Shown in pieces: positions 47,612 through 55,521 of a stretch of DNA of 64,000 nt (position 1 is the stretch's first letter; each line of letters opens with the position of its first letter). The position numbers and the translations under genes are program-made. The stretch comes from Opitutus sp. GAS368 (lineage in GTDB: Bacteria > Verrucomicrobiota > Verrucomicrobiia > Opitutales > Opitutaceae). The stretch is from contig CAMDOF010000006.1 in the NCBI GenBank assembly GCA_945903465.1, positions 39,345 through 103,344 on the forward strand, read 5' to 3'. The notes under the pieces were generated by a model. It was not told the DNA's origin. It searched no databases and saw only the letters and a list, made by a program, of their open reading frames with translations.

Positions 47612-48559
47612 TTACGCCACAAACCGCCACGCAAGAATGCGGGAATGTTTTTCGCCGTGCCGCATCGGCAAAATCCGCACCTCCGCCGCGGCCGCCCGCT
47701 CCAAGGCGACGGTCAAGAGCGGCAGGTGGCTGCTCTTGGCAATGAGGCAAGTGAACCAACGGCAAAGGGCCGGGTGGCGAGCGCTTTCCGCGATCATGCG
47801 CCGTACAAAGGCAAGTTCGCCCCCCTTGCACCAGAGCTCGTGCGCGCGGCCACCGAAGTTGAGGACCGGGCGTTGCTGGGCGTCGCGCCGGCCCGCCACC
47901 GCGCCGAGATTTCTTAATTTACGCTGCGTGCCGGCGTCCGCCTCGGCCGCAGACGCGTGAAAGGGCGGGTTGCAGATTGAAAGCGCGAAGCGCTCGCTGG
48001 GGTGGGTGACGTGGGTAAACATCGCCGTCGCATCGGGCTGATGGCGCAATTCGATATGCCCGGTCAGAACGGGATTGGCCGCGACCAGGCGAGCCGCCCA
48101 GCGGAGGGAAGCCTCGTCGCTATCCGTCGCGACAAAACGCCAACCCCATGCGCGCACTCCGATGATGGGGTAGATGCAGCTCGCCCCCGTACCCACCTCG
48201 AGCACCGCCACCGCGCTACCCGCGGGAGTGGGCGCGAGCAAGCCGGCCACGTGATACAGATAATCCGCACGGCCCGGCACGGGTGGGCACAGCGCACCCG
48301 GCGGCAGCTCCCACCACGTAAGCCCGTAGTAAGCGAACAGCAGCGCGCGGTTGAGCGCCAGGACGGCGGAGGGATCCGCGAAGTCAACCGTCACACCAGC
48401 GAGCGGGTGTGGACGCGTGAATGCCGCGAGGGCGGGGCTCGCCGCGACGAGCTGGGGAAAATCGTAGCGCGCCCGATGAGGATTACGTGGGTGCAGGCCA
48501 TCCGGCGCGGGCGGGACGGGCGAGGCGGGCGAAGATAAAGGAGGCGCGGGCTTGGCCAC
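47612..48559 (-). CDS. rlmF: 23S rRNA (adenine1618-N6)-methyltransferase RlmF
   Basis: 315 residues, GTG start. Methylates N6 of A1618 in 23S rRNA. Conserved segments: LHPRNPHRARYDFPQLV, TVDFADPSAVLALNRALL, YYGLTWWELPPGALCPPVPG, RADYLYHVAGLLAP, VLEVGTGASCIYPIIG (SAM site), FALSICNPPFHASAAEA (NPPF catalytic motif) and FGGRAHELWCKGGELAFV. The N-terminal 20 residues are Pro/Ala-rich and extra to the family. Upstream gene deoA ends about 140 bp away. Confidence 0.93.
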   Translation of the reverse strand: MAKPAPPLSSPASPVPPAPDGLHPRNPHRARYDFPQLVAASPALAAFTRPHPLAGVTVDFADPSAVLALNRALLFAYYGLTWWELPPGALCPPVPGRADYLYHVAGLLAPTPAGSAVAVLEVGTGASCIYPIIGVRAWGWRFVATDSDEASLRWAARLVAANPVLTGHIELRHQPDATAMFTHVTHPSERFALSICNPPFHASAAEADAGTQRKLRNLGAVAGRRDAQQRPVLNFGGRAHELWCKGGELAFVRRMIAESARHPALCRWFTCLIAKSSHLPLLTVALERAAAAEVRILPMRHGEKHSRILAWRFVA

Positions 48560-48699
48560 AAATTCCTAAACTGGGCCAGCGGCGGCGCGCTGACGACCCG
48601 ATTTCTGAAAAAGATAACGCCAACCCGGCTCGGGCCGCGCTGCGGGTGCGAGCATTTTTTCTTGAGAGTGCATTCGCGGGACTGAGAGCGACGCGCAGG

Positions 48700-50004
48700 T
48701 TAATCGATGATCTCACCAATGAGCGGCACGGCCTGGCCGGGGTTCGCGCCGACGATGATGGCCTTGGCCAGCAGAGCGCGCGCATCTGCCAGTGCGGGCT
48801 CGTCGTTGGCATGAATCAACGCGAGGACCGCGCCCGCGGAGACCGACTCACCGATTTTACACAACCCACTTACCCCCACCGCCGGATCCACCGCGTCTTC
48901 CGCTTTTTTCCGGCCCGCGCCCAGCCGTAACGTCGCCAACGCAACTCCCATCGCATCGACGTCCTGCACAAAGCCCGCCGCCCCGGCCAACAAGGGCACC
49001 TGCCACCGCGCTTGGGGCAAGCGCGAAGGGGTTTCCACCACGCTCGGATCACCCCCTTGCGCCGCCACCATCTCGCGAAATTTCTTCAGAGCCGACCCTT
49101 CCGCAATACTCCGCGCCAACTGCGCACGCGCCTCCGCCTGGCTCGTGGCCGCTCCCGCCAGGCACAGCATCTGCTCTCCCAGCGCATACGTCACCGCCAT
49201 CGTATCGGCCGGCCCACGGCCCTTCAGGCAATCAATCGACTCAGCCACTTCGACCGCGTTGCCCACCGCGCGGCCCAAGGGTTCTTCCATCGCGGTCAAC
49301 ACCGCGCGCGTCGGCGTCCCCATGGCGCGCGCGACCCGAACCATCGCAACCGCCAGTCGCCGCGCGGCCGCCGCGTCTTTCATAAACGCTCCACGTCCGA
49401 ACTTCACATCCAGCACGAGCACGTCGATGCCTTCGGCCAGCTTTTTTGCCAAAATGCTCCCGCAGATCAACGGCACACACTCCACCGTCGCCGTGACGTC
49501 GCGCAGCGCGTAGAGTTTTTTATCTGCGGGCGCCAGCTCCGCCGTCTGCCCTATCAGGCACAACCCTATCTCCGCTACTTGCCGCCGATAATCAGCCAGC
49601 GGCAGATTGACGCGAAACCCGGGGATCGACTCCAGTTTGTCGAGCGTGCCTCCGCTATGACCAAGACCGCGCCCACTAATCATCGGGACGGCGACGCCAC
49701 AGGCCGCCACCATGGGGGCGAGATGGAGGGAAACTTTATCGCCCACCCCACCCGTCGAGTGTTTATCCGCTTTCTTCCCCGGGATCGCCGAGAGATCCGC
49801 AACCAAGCCGGAGCGCATCATCGCCGTCGTGTAAGCCGCCGTCTCCTCCGCCGTCATACCCCGCCAGAAAATCGCCATCAACATCGCGCTGAGCTGGTAA
49901 TCCGCCCATGAGCCGTCGGTCGCACCGCTCACAAACGCCTCAATCTCAGCTCCTGAGAGCGCATGGCCATCACGTTTGCGGGCAATCAAGTGAGGAGGAA
50001 ACAT
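48700..50004 (-). CDS. deoA: thymidine/pyrimidine-nucleoside phosphorylase
   Basis: 434 residues from ATG 50004 (a GTG directly before is possible). Reversibly phosphorolyses pyrimidine (deoxy)nucleosides in nucleotide salvage. Signature seen: PHLIARKRDGHALSGAEI at the start, KHSTGGVGDK (81-90, phosphate binding), ISGRGLGHSGGTLDKLESI, KLYALRDVTATVE and LVLDVKFGRGAFMKD, plus the late C-terminal domain. The pyrimidine-nucleoside phosphorylase name (pdp) would also fit, since specificity cannot be read from sequence. Confidence 0.92.
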   Translation of the reverse strand: MFPPHLIARKRDGHALSGAEIEAFVSGATDGSWADYQLSAMLMAIFWRGMTAEETAAYTTAMMRSGLVADLSAIPGKKADKHSTGGVGDKVSLHLAPMVAACGVAVPMISGRGLGHSGGTLDKLESIPGFRVNLPLADYRRQVAEIGLCLIGQTAELAPADKKLYALRDVTATVECVPLICGSILAKKLAEGIDVLVLDVKFGRGAFMKDAAAARRLAVAMVRVARAMGTPTRAVLTAMEEPLGRAVGNAVEVAESIDCLKGRGPADTMAVTYALGEQMLCLAGAATSQAEARAQLARSIAEGSALKKFREMVAAQGGDPSVVETPSRLPQARWQVPLLAGAAGFVQDVDAMGVALATLRLGAGRKKAEDAVDPAVGVSGLCKIGESVSAGAVLALIHANDEPALADARALLAKAIIVGANPGQAVPLIGEIID

Positions 50005-50073
50005 CACCGAAGACTTTCACGTCGCGCGTCCGCGTGCAAATCCGGACGCACCGTCGCCAACCAGGGTTTCCCC

Positions 50074-50187
50074 AGCACCACCACCCGCCGGCGCGGCGCC
50101 GCTTTATCGCTCCCGAAAGACCGGCACGAAGACTGGCCGGCACCAGCACCAGCACCACCACCCGCCGACGCGGCGCCGCTTTATCGC
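50074..50187. repeat. 37-bp direct repeat, two copies
   Basis: Two copies (50074-50110 and 50151-50187), identical except for one G/A difference, 77 bp apart start to start, in the deoA upstream spacer. They contain CGGCGCCGCTTTATCGC. The rest of 50005-50383 holds no gene, only GC-rich sequence rich in CCACCAG and GCCCGC words. Confidence 0.8.
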
Positions 50188-50383
50188 CTCCGCCGATTCG
50201 CCCTCTGCCTGTACCGCGGTGCCACCGTCTTCCTCCGCCGCCCGCGCGACTCCACCGGGGAGCCGAGCATCCCCCCGTTCTCCGGTCCGCGTTCTCCGGT
50301 CCCCCCGCACGATTCCCTCGCCCGCGTCCCCTCGCCTCCGCCCAACCCTAACACCGATCCCACCGGCGCCCGCCCTGCCGGCT

Positions 50384-53083
50384 TCAGGTCTCTTGGCGTA
50401 AAACCTCCAGCGGTGGCTGGTCGTTGATGCCCCGACTGGAAAGCCAGCCCGTGACGAGGGTGACGATGACGACCGCGAGACCGGCCAGCAGAGGCAGGAG
50501 CAACGGCAACGTCGGCTCCAGCCGGAAAACATACTTGGCCAAAAGCGCATTGCTCACGATCGCTAGGAAGCTACCCACCGCCGCCCCGAGCACACCGAGG
50601 ACGGCATATTCCACAAACTGAATTTGCGCCAACTGGCGCCGAGTAGCCCCCAGTGTCCGCAGCAGCACAGTTTCGCGAATCCGCTGAAACCGACCCGCGA
50701 GCACCGCACCCGCCAGCACGATGACACCCGTCAACACGGTGAACGCGGCCATGAACTCGATCACAAAAGCGACTTTGGTAAAAATTCCATCCACCGCCTG
50801 CATCACCAGCGCGAGATCGATTGCTGTCACGTTCGGAAACGCCGCGACGACCGCGCGTTGGACCCGGGCGGAATGCGCGGCATCATTGGCCCGCACCGCC
50901 GCGACATGGAACTTGGGCGCCGGCTCCAATACCCCCAACGGAAACACCACGAAAAAGTTTGGCTCGAGGCGCCGCCACTCGACCGCCCGCACGCCCACGA
51001 TCTTCGATCGAATCGGCACTCCTTGGACATCCCATTCAATCTCATCACCCAGGCTCAGCCCCATCTGCTTGAAGAGACCCTCTTCCATGGTCACCGGCAC
51101 GACCGCCTCACCCGCCGCCACTCGCTCCACCCATTCTCCACTCACGAGCCGTTCGGTCCCTGCCAACGTTCCTCGAAACGTCGAACGGTACTCCCGACGC
51201 AGCGTCCAACTCGGCAGGCGATCCCCTCCTTCCGCCTGCTCTTGATCTCGCCCGAAACGCGGCGAACGATCCCGCTCCTCCCCTCTTTTGCTACCATCGA
51301 CCTCGCCACGTCCACCGCGCTCACCGCGCTCGCCGCGTCCGCCGCGCTCGCCGCGTCCGCCGCGCTCACCGCGCTCATCGCGCCCGCCGCGCTGATCACG
51401 CAGGAGGTCATCGACCGTTCGCCCCTTCACCCGGGCAATCTTCATCGTGATAATCGGCGCCTGCACCAGCACGGGGGCCTGCTCGCGGGCCGTCGCCTGC
51501 ACCACCCCAGCAACCTGATCATCCTGAATATCGAAAAATAATAAATTAGGTCGACCCCCGCCGCCCGCAAACTCGATCTCGCGCAGCAGGGTCGTCCGCG
51601 TCAACAGGAGCGTCAGCATCAAAAAGGTGCCGAGACCGAGCGATAACAACAGCAGCACGGTGCGGTTATTCGGACGATAAAGATTGGCGAGCCCCTGCCG
51701 CACGACATACGGGCTGCCGCGAGGCAACCACCGCCGCACCGACCAGGTCACCCCTTTCGCTAGGCCGGCAAGCAAACCAAAGCCACCCGCCAAGACCGCC
51801 GTAAAACTTAACCCGTCGCGCCAACGCCCTGTCTGCCAAATCGAGAAGCCCGTCACCGCGCCCACGATGAGAATCGCCACGGTGATGCGCCAGAGGTCCG
51901 GACCCACCGGCTGGTTTTCCTGAAAAGCCGAGCGCAACGCCCCCAAGGGCGACACGCGGCGCACTGCCAGCAAGGGGAGTAACGTGAACAGTACGCTGAT
52001 CACCAAGCCCGCGCCCATCCCCCGCGCCACCGCCGGCCACGCAATAAAAAATCGGACGTCAAAAGGGAGCGCATCACCCAGCAGCGAGGGTATGATCGCC
52101 TGCACCCCCACCCCGAGGGCCGCCCCCAAGACTGCGCCCAATAAGCCCAGCGCGAGCCCTTGCACGAGATACACCCCAAAGCTCTGGCGCGCAGAAGCGC
52201 CAAGGCAGCGTAACACTGCCACCGTGGGAATCTTTTGCTGCACGTACACGTGCATCGCACTCGCCACGCCGATCGCACCCAAAAACAACGCGATAAAACC
52301 GACCAGCCCTAGGAAGTTCTCAATGTTGTCGAGCACCCGCCCGAGGTTCCGGCGTCGCTCGGCCACCGTATCAAACCCAAACCCCGCCCCACCGAAACGC
52401 GCCCGCAGGTCACGCTCGACCGCCGCGGGGGCCCGCTCCGCCGGCAGCTTCAACATCACGCGGTGCCGCACCAGGACGTTACCCTCGGCGAGCCCCGTCG
52501 CCGCCAACGCCTCCCATGGGATCAACGCACGGGGCGCCACCGTCGCCGTGAGCGCGGATGATTCCCCCGGAAATTTCTGCAATGCCCCGACCACCGTAAA
52601 TAAGGTCGCCCCCAACTTCACGCGATCCCCTACCCCGGCATTAAACTGCCGTAACAACGTCTCCTCCACAATCACGCCATCACGACGCTCCCGCCAACGC
52701 GCCGCCGCATCGGCCGGCACCGTTACAAAATCACCAAAAAAGGGGAAGCCTCCCTCGAGCGCTCGCACGTTGACCAAACGCGTGAGATTCTCCGCCGAGG
52801 GAAATGCCATCATCGACGAGAAACTCACTTCGCGCGCCACCGCCTCGGCGAGCCCGGCCACGTGGGCACGCGCCGCGACCCCCATCGGTTCACGGCTCGT
52901 GATAATCAGGTCCGCGCCCAACAAGCCCTTCGCTTGTTCGTCGATCGCACTCTCCAGATTCGAGCCCAACGAACCGATCGCCACCAGCGCCGCAATCCCC
53001 AGCACAATCGAAAAAGAAAACAGCACGAGCCGACGCCGCGAGGCCCGCGAATCCCGCCAGGCCATTTTAAAAATAAAATTCAT
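50384..53083 (-). CDS. FtsX-like ABC transporter permease (YbbP-like) with RG-rich insertion
   Basis: 899 residues. Two FtsX modules with about ten membrane helices: FKMAWRDSRASRRRLVLFSF, IVLGIAALVAIGSLGSNL, LGLVGFIALFLGAIGVASAM, and at the C-terminus AFTVLTGVIVLAGAVLAGRF, RIRETVLLRTLGATRRQLAQ. It is the membrane partner of the YbbA-like ATPase upstream on the same strand (163 bp gap) and matches the layout of YbbP. Residues about 563-620, in a large extracytoplasmic loop, are a low-complexity RGGRGERGERGG tract encoded by imperfect 15-bp repeats (about 51316-51394). The E. coli homologue has about 800 residues, so most of the extra length is this insert. Substrate unknown. Confidence 0.85.
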   Translation of the reverse strand: MNFIFKMAWRDSRASRRRLVLFSFSIVLGIAALVAIGSLGSNLESAIDEQAKGLLGADLIITSREPMGVAARAHVAGLAEAVAREVSFSSMMAFPSAENLTRLVNVRALEGGFPFFGDFVTVPADAAARWRERRDGVIVEETLLRQFNAGVGDRVKLGATLFTVVGALQKFPGESSALTATVAPRALIPWEALAATGLAEGNVLVRHRVMLKLPAERAPAAVERDLRARFGGAGFGFDTVAERRRNLGRVLDNIENFLGLVGFIALFLGAIGVASAMHVYVQQKIPTVAVLRCLGASARQSFGVYLVQGLALGLLGAVLGAALGVGVQAIIPSLLGDALPFDVRFFIAWPAVARGMGAGLVISVLFTLLPLLAVRRVSPLGALRSAFQENQPVGPDLWRITVAILIVGAVTGFSIWQTGRWRDGLSFTAVLAGGFGLLAGLAKGVTWSVRRWLPRGSPYVVRQGLANLYRPNNRTVLLLLSLGLGTFLMLTLLLTRTTLLREIEFAGGGGRPNLLFFDIQDDQVAGVVQATAREQAPVLVQAPIITMKIARVKGRTVDDLLRDQRGGRDERGERGGRGERGGRGERGERGGRGEVDGSKRGEERDRSPRFGRDQEQAEGGDRLPSWTLRREYRSTFRGTLAGTERLVSGEWVERVAAGEAVVPVTMEEGLFKQMGLSLGDEIEWDVQGVPIRSKIVGVRAVEWRRLEPNFFVVFPLGVLEPAPKFHVAAVRANDAAHSARVQRAVVAAFPNVTAIDLALVMQAVDGIFTKVAFVIEFMAAFTVLTGVIVLAGAVLAGRFQRIRETVLLRTLGATRRQLAQIQFVEYAVLGVLGAAVGSFLAIVSNALLAKYVFRLEPTLPLLLPLLAGLAVVIVTLVTGWLSSRGINDQPPLEVLRQET

Positions 53084-53246
53084 CCGCGCTCCTTGGTCGC
53101 ACCCACCCGCGCGCTTGGCGCTGATACCAAAATCCCCGAGTCACCCCGCCACGCCGTCCCACGCACCCGCTCACACCCGCTCCACCCGAATCGCCCGGCC
53201 CGCGCGGCCCGCCCCAAGCTCGCCACCACGCGTTCCTCAAATTCGT

Positions 53247-53993
53247 TCATATATTCCCTCCGTCGCCACTCACCATCGACGCAGGTCCCGCCGGCGCCGT
53301 GCTCTCATCACTCACCACCACGCCGCTCTTCAGGCGGATGATCCGCTGACATTTCCTCGCCAGGTCCTGGTCATGCGTCACGAGTACCAGCGTCGTGCCT
53401 TTCTCCCGGTTCAGCCCGAAAATCAACTCCACCATGGCGTGCGCCGTCGCGCCATCGAGGTTCCCCGTCGGCTCATCACAAAATAAAATCTTCGGACGAT
53501 TCATAAACGCCCGCGCCAACGCCACCCGCTGCTGCTCCCCACCCGAAAGCTGCACCGGATAATGGCCGGAGCGTTCGCTCAACCCCACCCGCGCCAATAA
53601 CTCCTGCGCCTCCGCCTCGGCGCGCGCCCCGCCTTCCCCCCGCAATTCCACCGGAACCAACACATTCTCCAGCGCCGTCAGCGTCGGGATCAGTTGGAAA
53701 TTCTGAAACACAAACCCGACGTGCGCGTTCCGCACCCGCGCCCGCGCATCTTCGTTCATCTCCCCAATGCTCTCGCCCGCAAGCTCCACGCGCCCGCCAC
53801 TAGGCCGATCCAGCCCCGCGCACAGCCCCAGCAGAGTGGTCTTGCCGCTCCCACTCGGGCCGACGATCGCCACACTCGCACCCGCGGGAATCTCAAAGCT
53901 GACCGCATTGAGTACCGACAGCGCATCGCCCGCGCCAGTCCGGTAAAATTTAGCGAGCTGCTCGACTTTCAACATGGATTGAACACTGGTCAT
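53247..53993 (-). CDS. ybbA: ABC transporter ATP-binding protein, YbbA-like
   Basis: 248 residues from ATG 53993 (ATG 53975 is an alternative). Walker A GPSGSGKTTLLGLCAGLD, a YbbA-like VGFVFQNFQLIPTLTALENV, signature LSGGEQQRVALARAF, Walker B ILFCDEPTGNLD and the VTHD H-loop. The sequence and the neighbouring genes closely follow E. coli ybbA, which pairs with permease YbbP and lies divergent from tesA; here tesA starts 20 bp away on the opposite strand. The shared promoter region is therefore very short. Confidence 0.92.
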   Translation of the reverse strand: MTSVQSMLKVEQLAKFYRTGAGDALSVLNAVSFEIPAGASVAIVGPSGSGKTTLLGLCAGLDRPSGGRVELAGESIGEMNEDARARVRNAHVGFVFQNFQLIPTLTALENVLVPVELRGEGGARAEAEAQELLARVGLSERSGHYPVQLSGGEQQRVALARAFMNRPKILFCDEPTGNLDGATAHAMVELIFGLNREKGTTLVLVTHDQDLARKCQRIIRLKSGVVVSDESTAPAGPASMVSGDGGNI

Positions 53994-54013
53994 TGAGGTT
54001 GACCACGAAAACC

Positions 54014-54679
54014 ATGAACGCACGAAACGCCAGCAAGACTCTAAATCGCGTGCGCTGCGGCCTCTTGCTTTTATGGGCCAGCGCCGGCTTCGCCACCCTC
54101 GCCCCCGCCCTGCCGGCCGCGGAAACGCGCTCGGTGGTTTTTTTTGGCGATAGTCTCACGGCCGGTTTCGGCCTCGAAAATCCCTCCGCTGAATCTTACC
54201 CCGCACTCATCGAGCAAAAAATCAGCGCCGCCCAACTCTCGTGGCGAGTCGTCAACGCGGGCCTCAGCGGAGAAACCACCGCCGGCGGGCTGCGGCGCGT
54301 CGATTGGATCCTGCGCCAACCCATTGATATTTTTGTACTCGCCCTCGGCGCCAACGACGGCCTGCGGGGCGTGAACCCCGCAGACTCTCGCAACAACCTC
54401 CAGAAAATTATCGACCGTGTCCGCGCAAAAAATCCCCGGGTAAAAATGATCGTCGCCGGCTTGGAGATGCCGCCCTCCATGGGCACGGATTTCACGCAGG
54501 CCTTCAGCGCCATTTTCCCCGCCGTCGCTCAAAAAAACGCCGCCACCTTGCTGCCCTCTCTTTTGGAGGGCGTCGGTGGCAGCGCCGCGCTCAACCAAGC
54601 CGACCGCATCCACCCCAACCCCGCGGGACATCGCGTGATCGCCGAAAGCGTCTGGCGGGTCTTGCGTCCGCTGCTGTAA
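54014..54679 (+). CDS. tesA: arylesterase / acyl-CoA thioesterase I-like GDSL hydrolase
   Basis: 221 residues from ATG 54014, with signal peptide (CGLLLLWASAGFATLAPALPA), so periplasmic. SGNH/GDSL-hydrolase blocks: VVFFGDSLTAGFGLE (S47 nucleophile), VNAGLSGETTAGG, ALGANDGLRG and NQADRIHPNPAGHRVIA with the catalytic Asp/His pair. TesA-type enzymes act on thioesters, esters and lysophospholipids. Divergent from ybbA-ybbP, as in enterobacteria. Confidence 0.92.
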   Translation: MNARNASKTLNRVRCGLLLLWASAGFATLAPALPAAETRSVVFFGDSLTAGFGLENPSAESYPALIEQKISAAQLSWRVVNAGLSGETTAGGLRRVDWILRQPIDIFVLALGANDGLRGVNPADSRNNLQKIIDRVRAKNPRVKMIVAGLEMPPSMGTDFTQAFSAIFPAVAQKNAATLLPSLLEGVGGSAALNQADRIHPNPAGHRVIAESVWRVLRPLL

Positions 54680-55164
54680 GCACCCCTGCCGTCGACCACG
54701 GCGAGCACCCATCAGGCGCACCTCTTTCCCCCCGGCCGCGCGAAAACACCGGGCCTCGCCGCGAGGACCCTCCAGCAGCCGATCGGACTTGGGAAATCAA
54801 GGCCTCCGGCATCAATTCTCGGGGAGCTTGCGTTCATAAAAAGTCGACGATTGAGCCACCAACGCCTTCACGCGGCTAGGTCCAAGAGATTCCTAGCCCG
54901 CAGCAATCACCCTTTTCTGAAGAAAATCTTTTTTCACAGAGCGCACCGAGGTCCGAACCGAGGTCACGGAGCCAAACTCCTTGTCCGCTCGGTGACTTCG
55001 GTGGGCGGGGCGCCGTGCTCGCTGTGAAATGCATTGGGTCAAGTTGGGTGTGAGATATCCGTAGTGGTAGTCCGTATTGGTAGTCCGCCGGGCTAGGCAA
55101 TCGCCGCAGTTTTTTTCGCGCGGCGCACCCTGCCTGAACGGGGCCCCAGCACTGCGCGCCACCC
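54680..55164. other. intergenic stretch, nothing seen
   Basis: No gene can be supported. The stretch between about 54930 and 55070 contains repeated short words such as GGTCACGGAGCC / GGTGACTTCGGTGG and GGTAGTCCGTA / GGTAGTCCGCC (a tandem-like duplication of about 13 bp near 55065-55090). Confidence 0.5.
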
Positions 55165-55353
55165 AACCGCCGCGCCGCGTGCCCGGCCCGCCCCACCGCG
55201 TTCCCCAACCGCCGCGCCGCGTTCCCGGCCAGCCGCGCCGCGTGCCCGGCCAGCCGCGCCGCGTTCCCCAACCGCCGCGCCGCGTGCTCGGCCCGCCCCA
55301 CCGCGTTCCCCACACGCGGCGCCGCGTGCCCGGCCCGCCGCGCCGCGTTCCCG
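55165..55353. repeat. 21-bp tandem repeat, nine copies
   Basis: Nine consecutive 21-bp units, each with a core like CCGCGCCGCGT(G/T)CCC, in near-perfect register with some CCCCACCGCG variants at units 2 and 7. Because 21 is a multiple of three, every frame is open and yields heptapeptide arrays (such as RRVPGQP on + and RLAGHAA on -), which produces false ORFs on both strands. It lies directly upstream of a TonB-dependent receptor. Confidence 0.9.
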
Positions 55354-55521
55354 GCCGGCGGGCGAAACGCGCGCTCACGATCAAAAATCCCTGCAGCTCG
55401 ATTTACCCTTGCTTTTACCTTGAGTGCGGTGGCAATCCTCTCGCCGCGATACCTCCGGCGCGACGCGGCCGGTCTCCGCGATCACCCCAACCTCGGGCTC
55501 ACCGCCCCACCCCGCCCACTC

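Noticed and set aside
47589..47831. 81-residue N-terminal extension of the LarA-like protein.
   Set aside because: It lies inside the rlmF coding region in another frame and is not conserved-looking.
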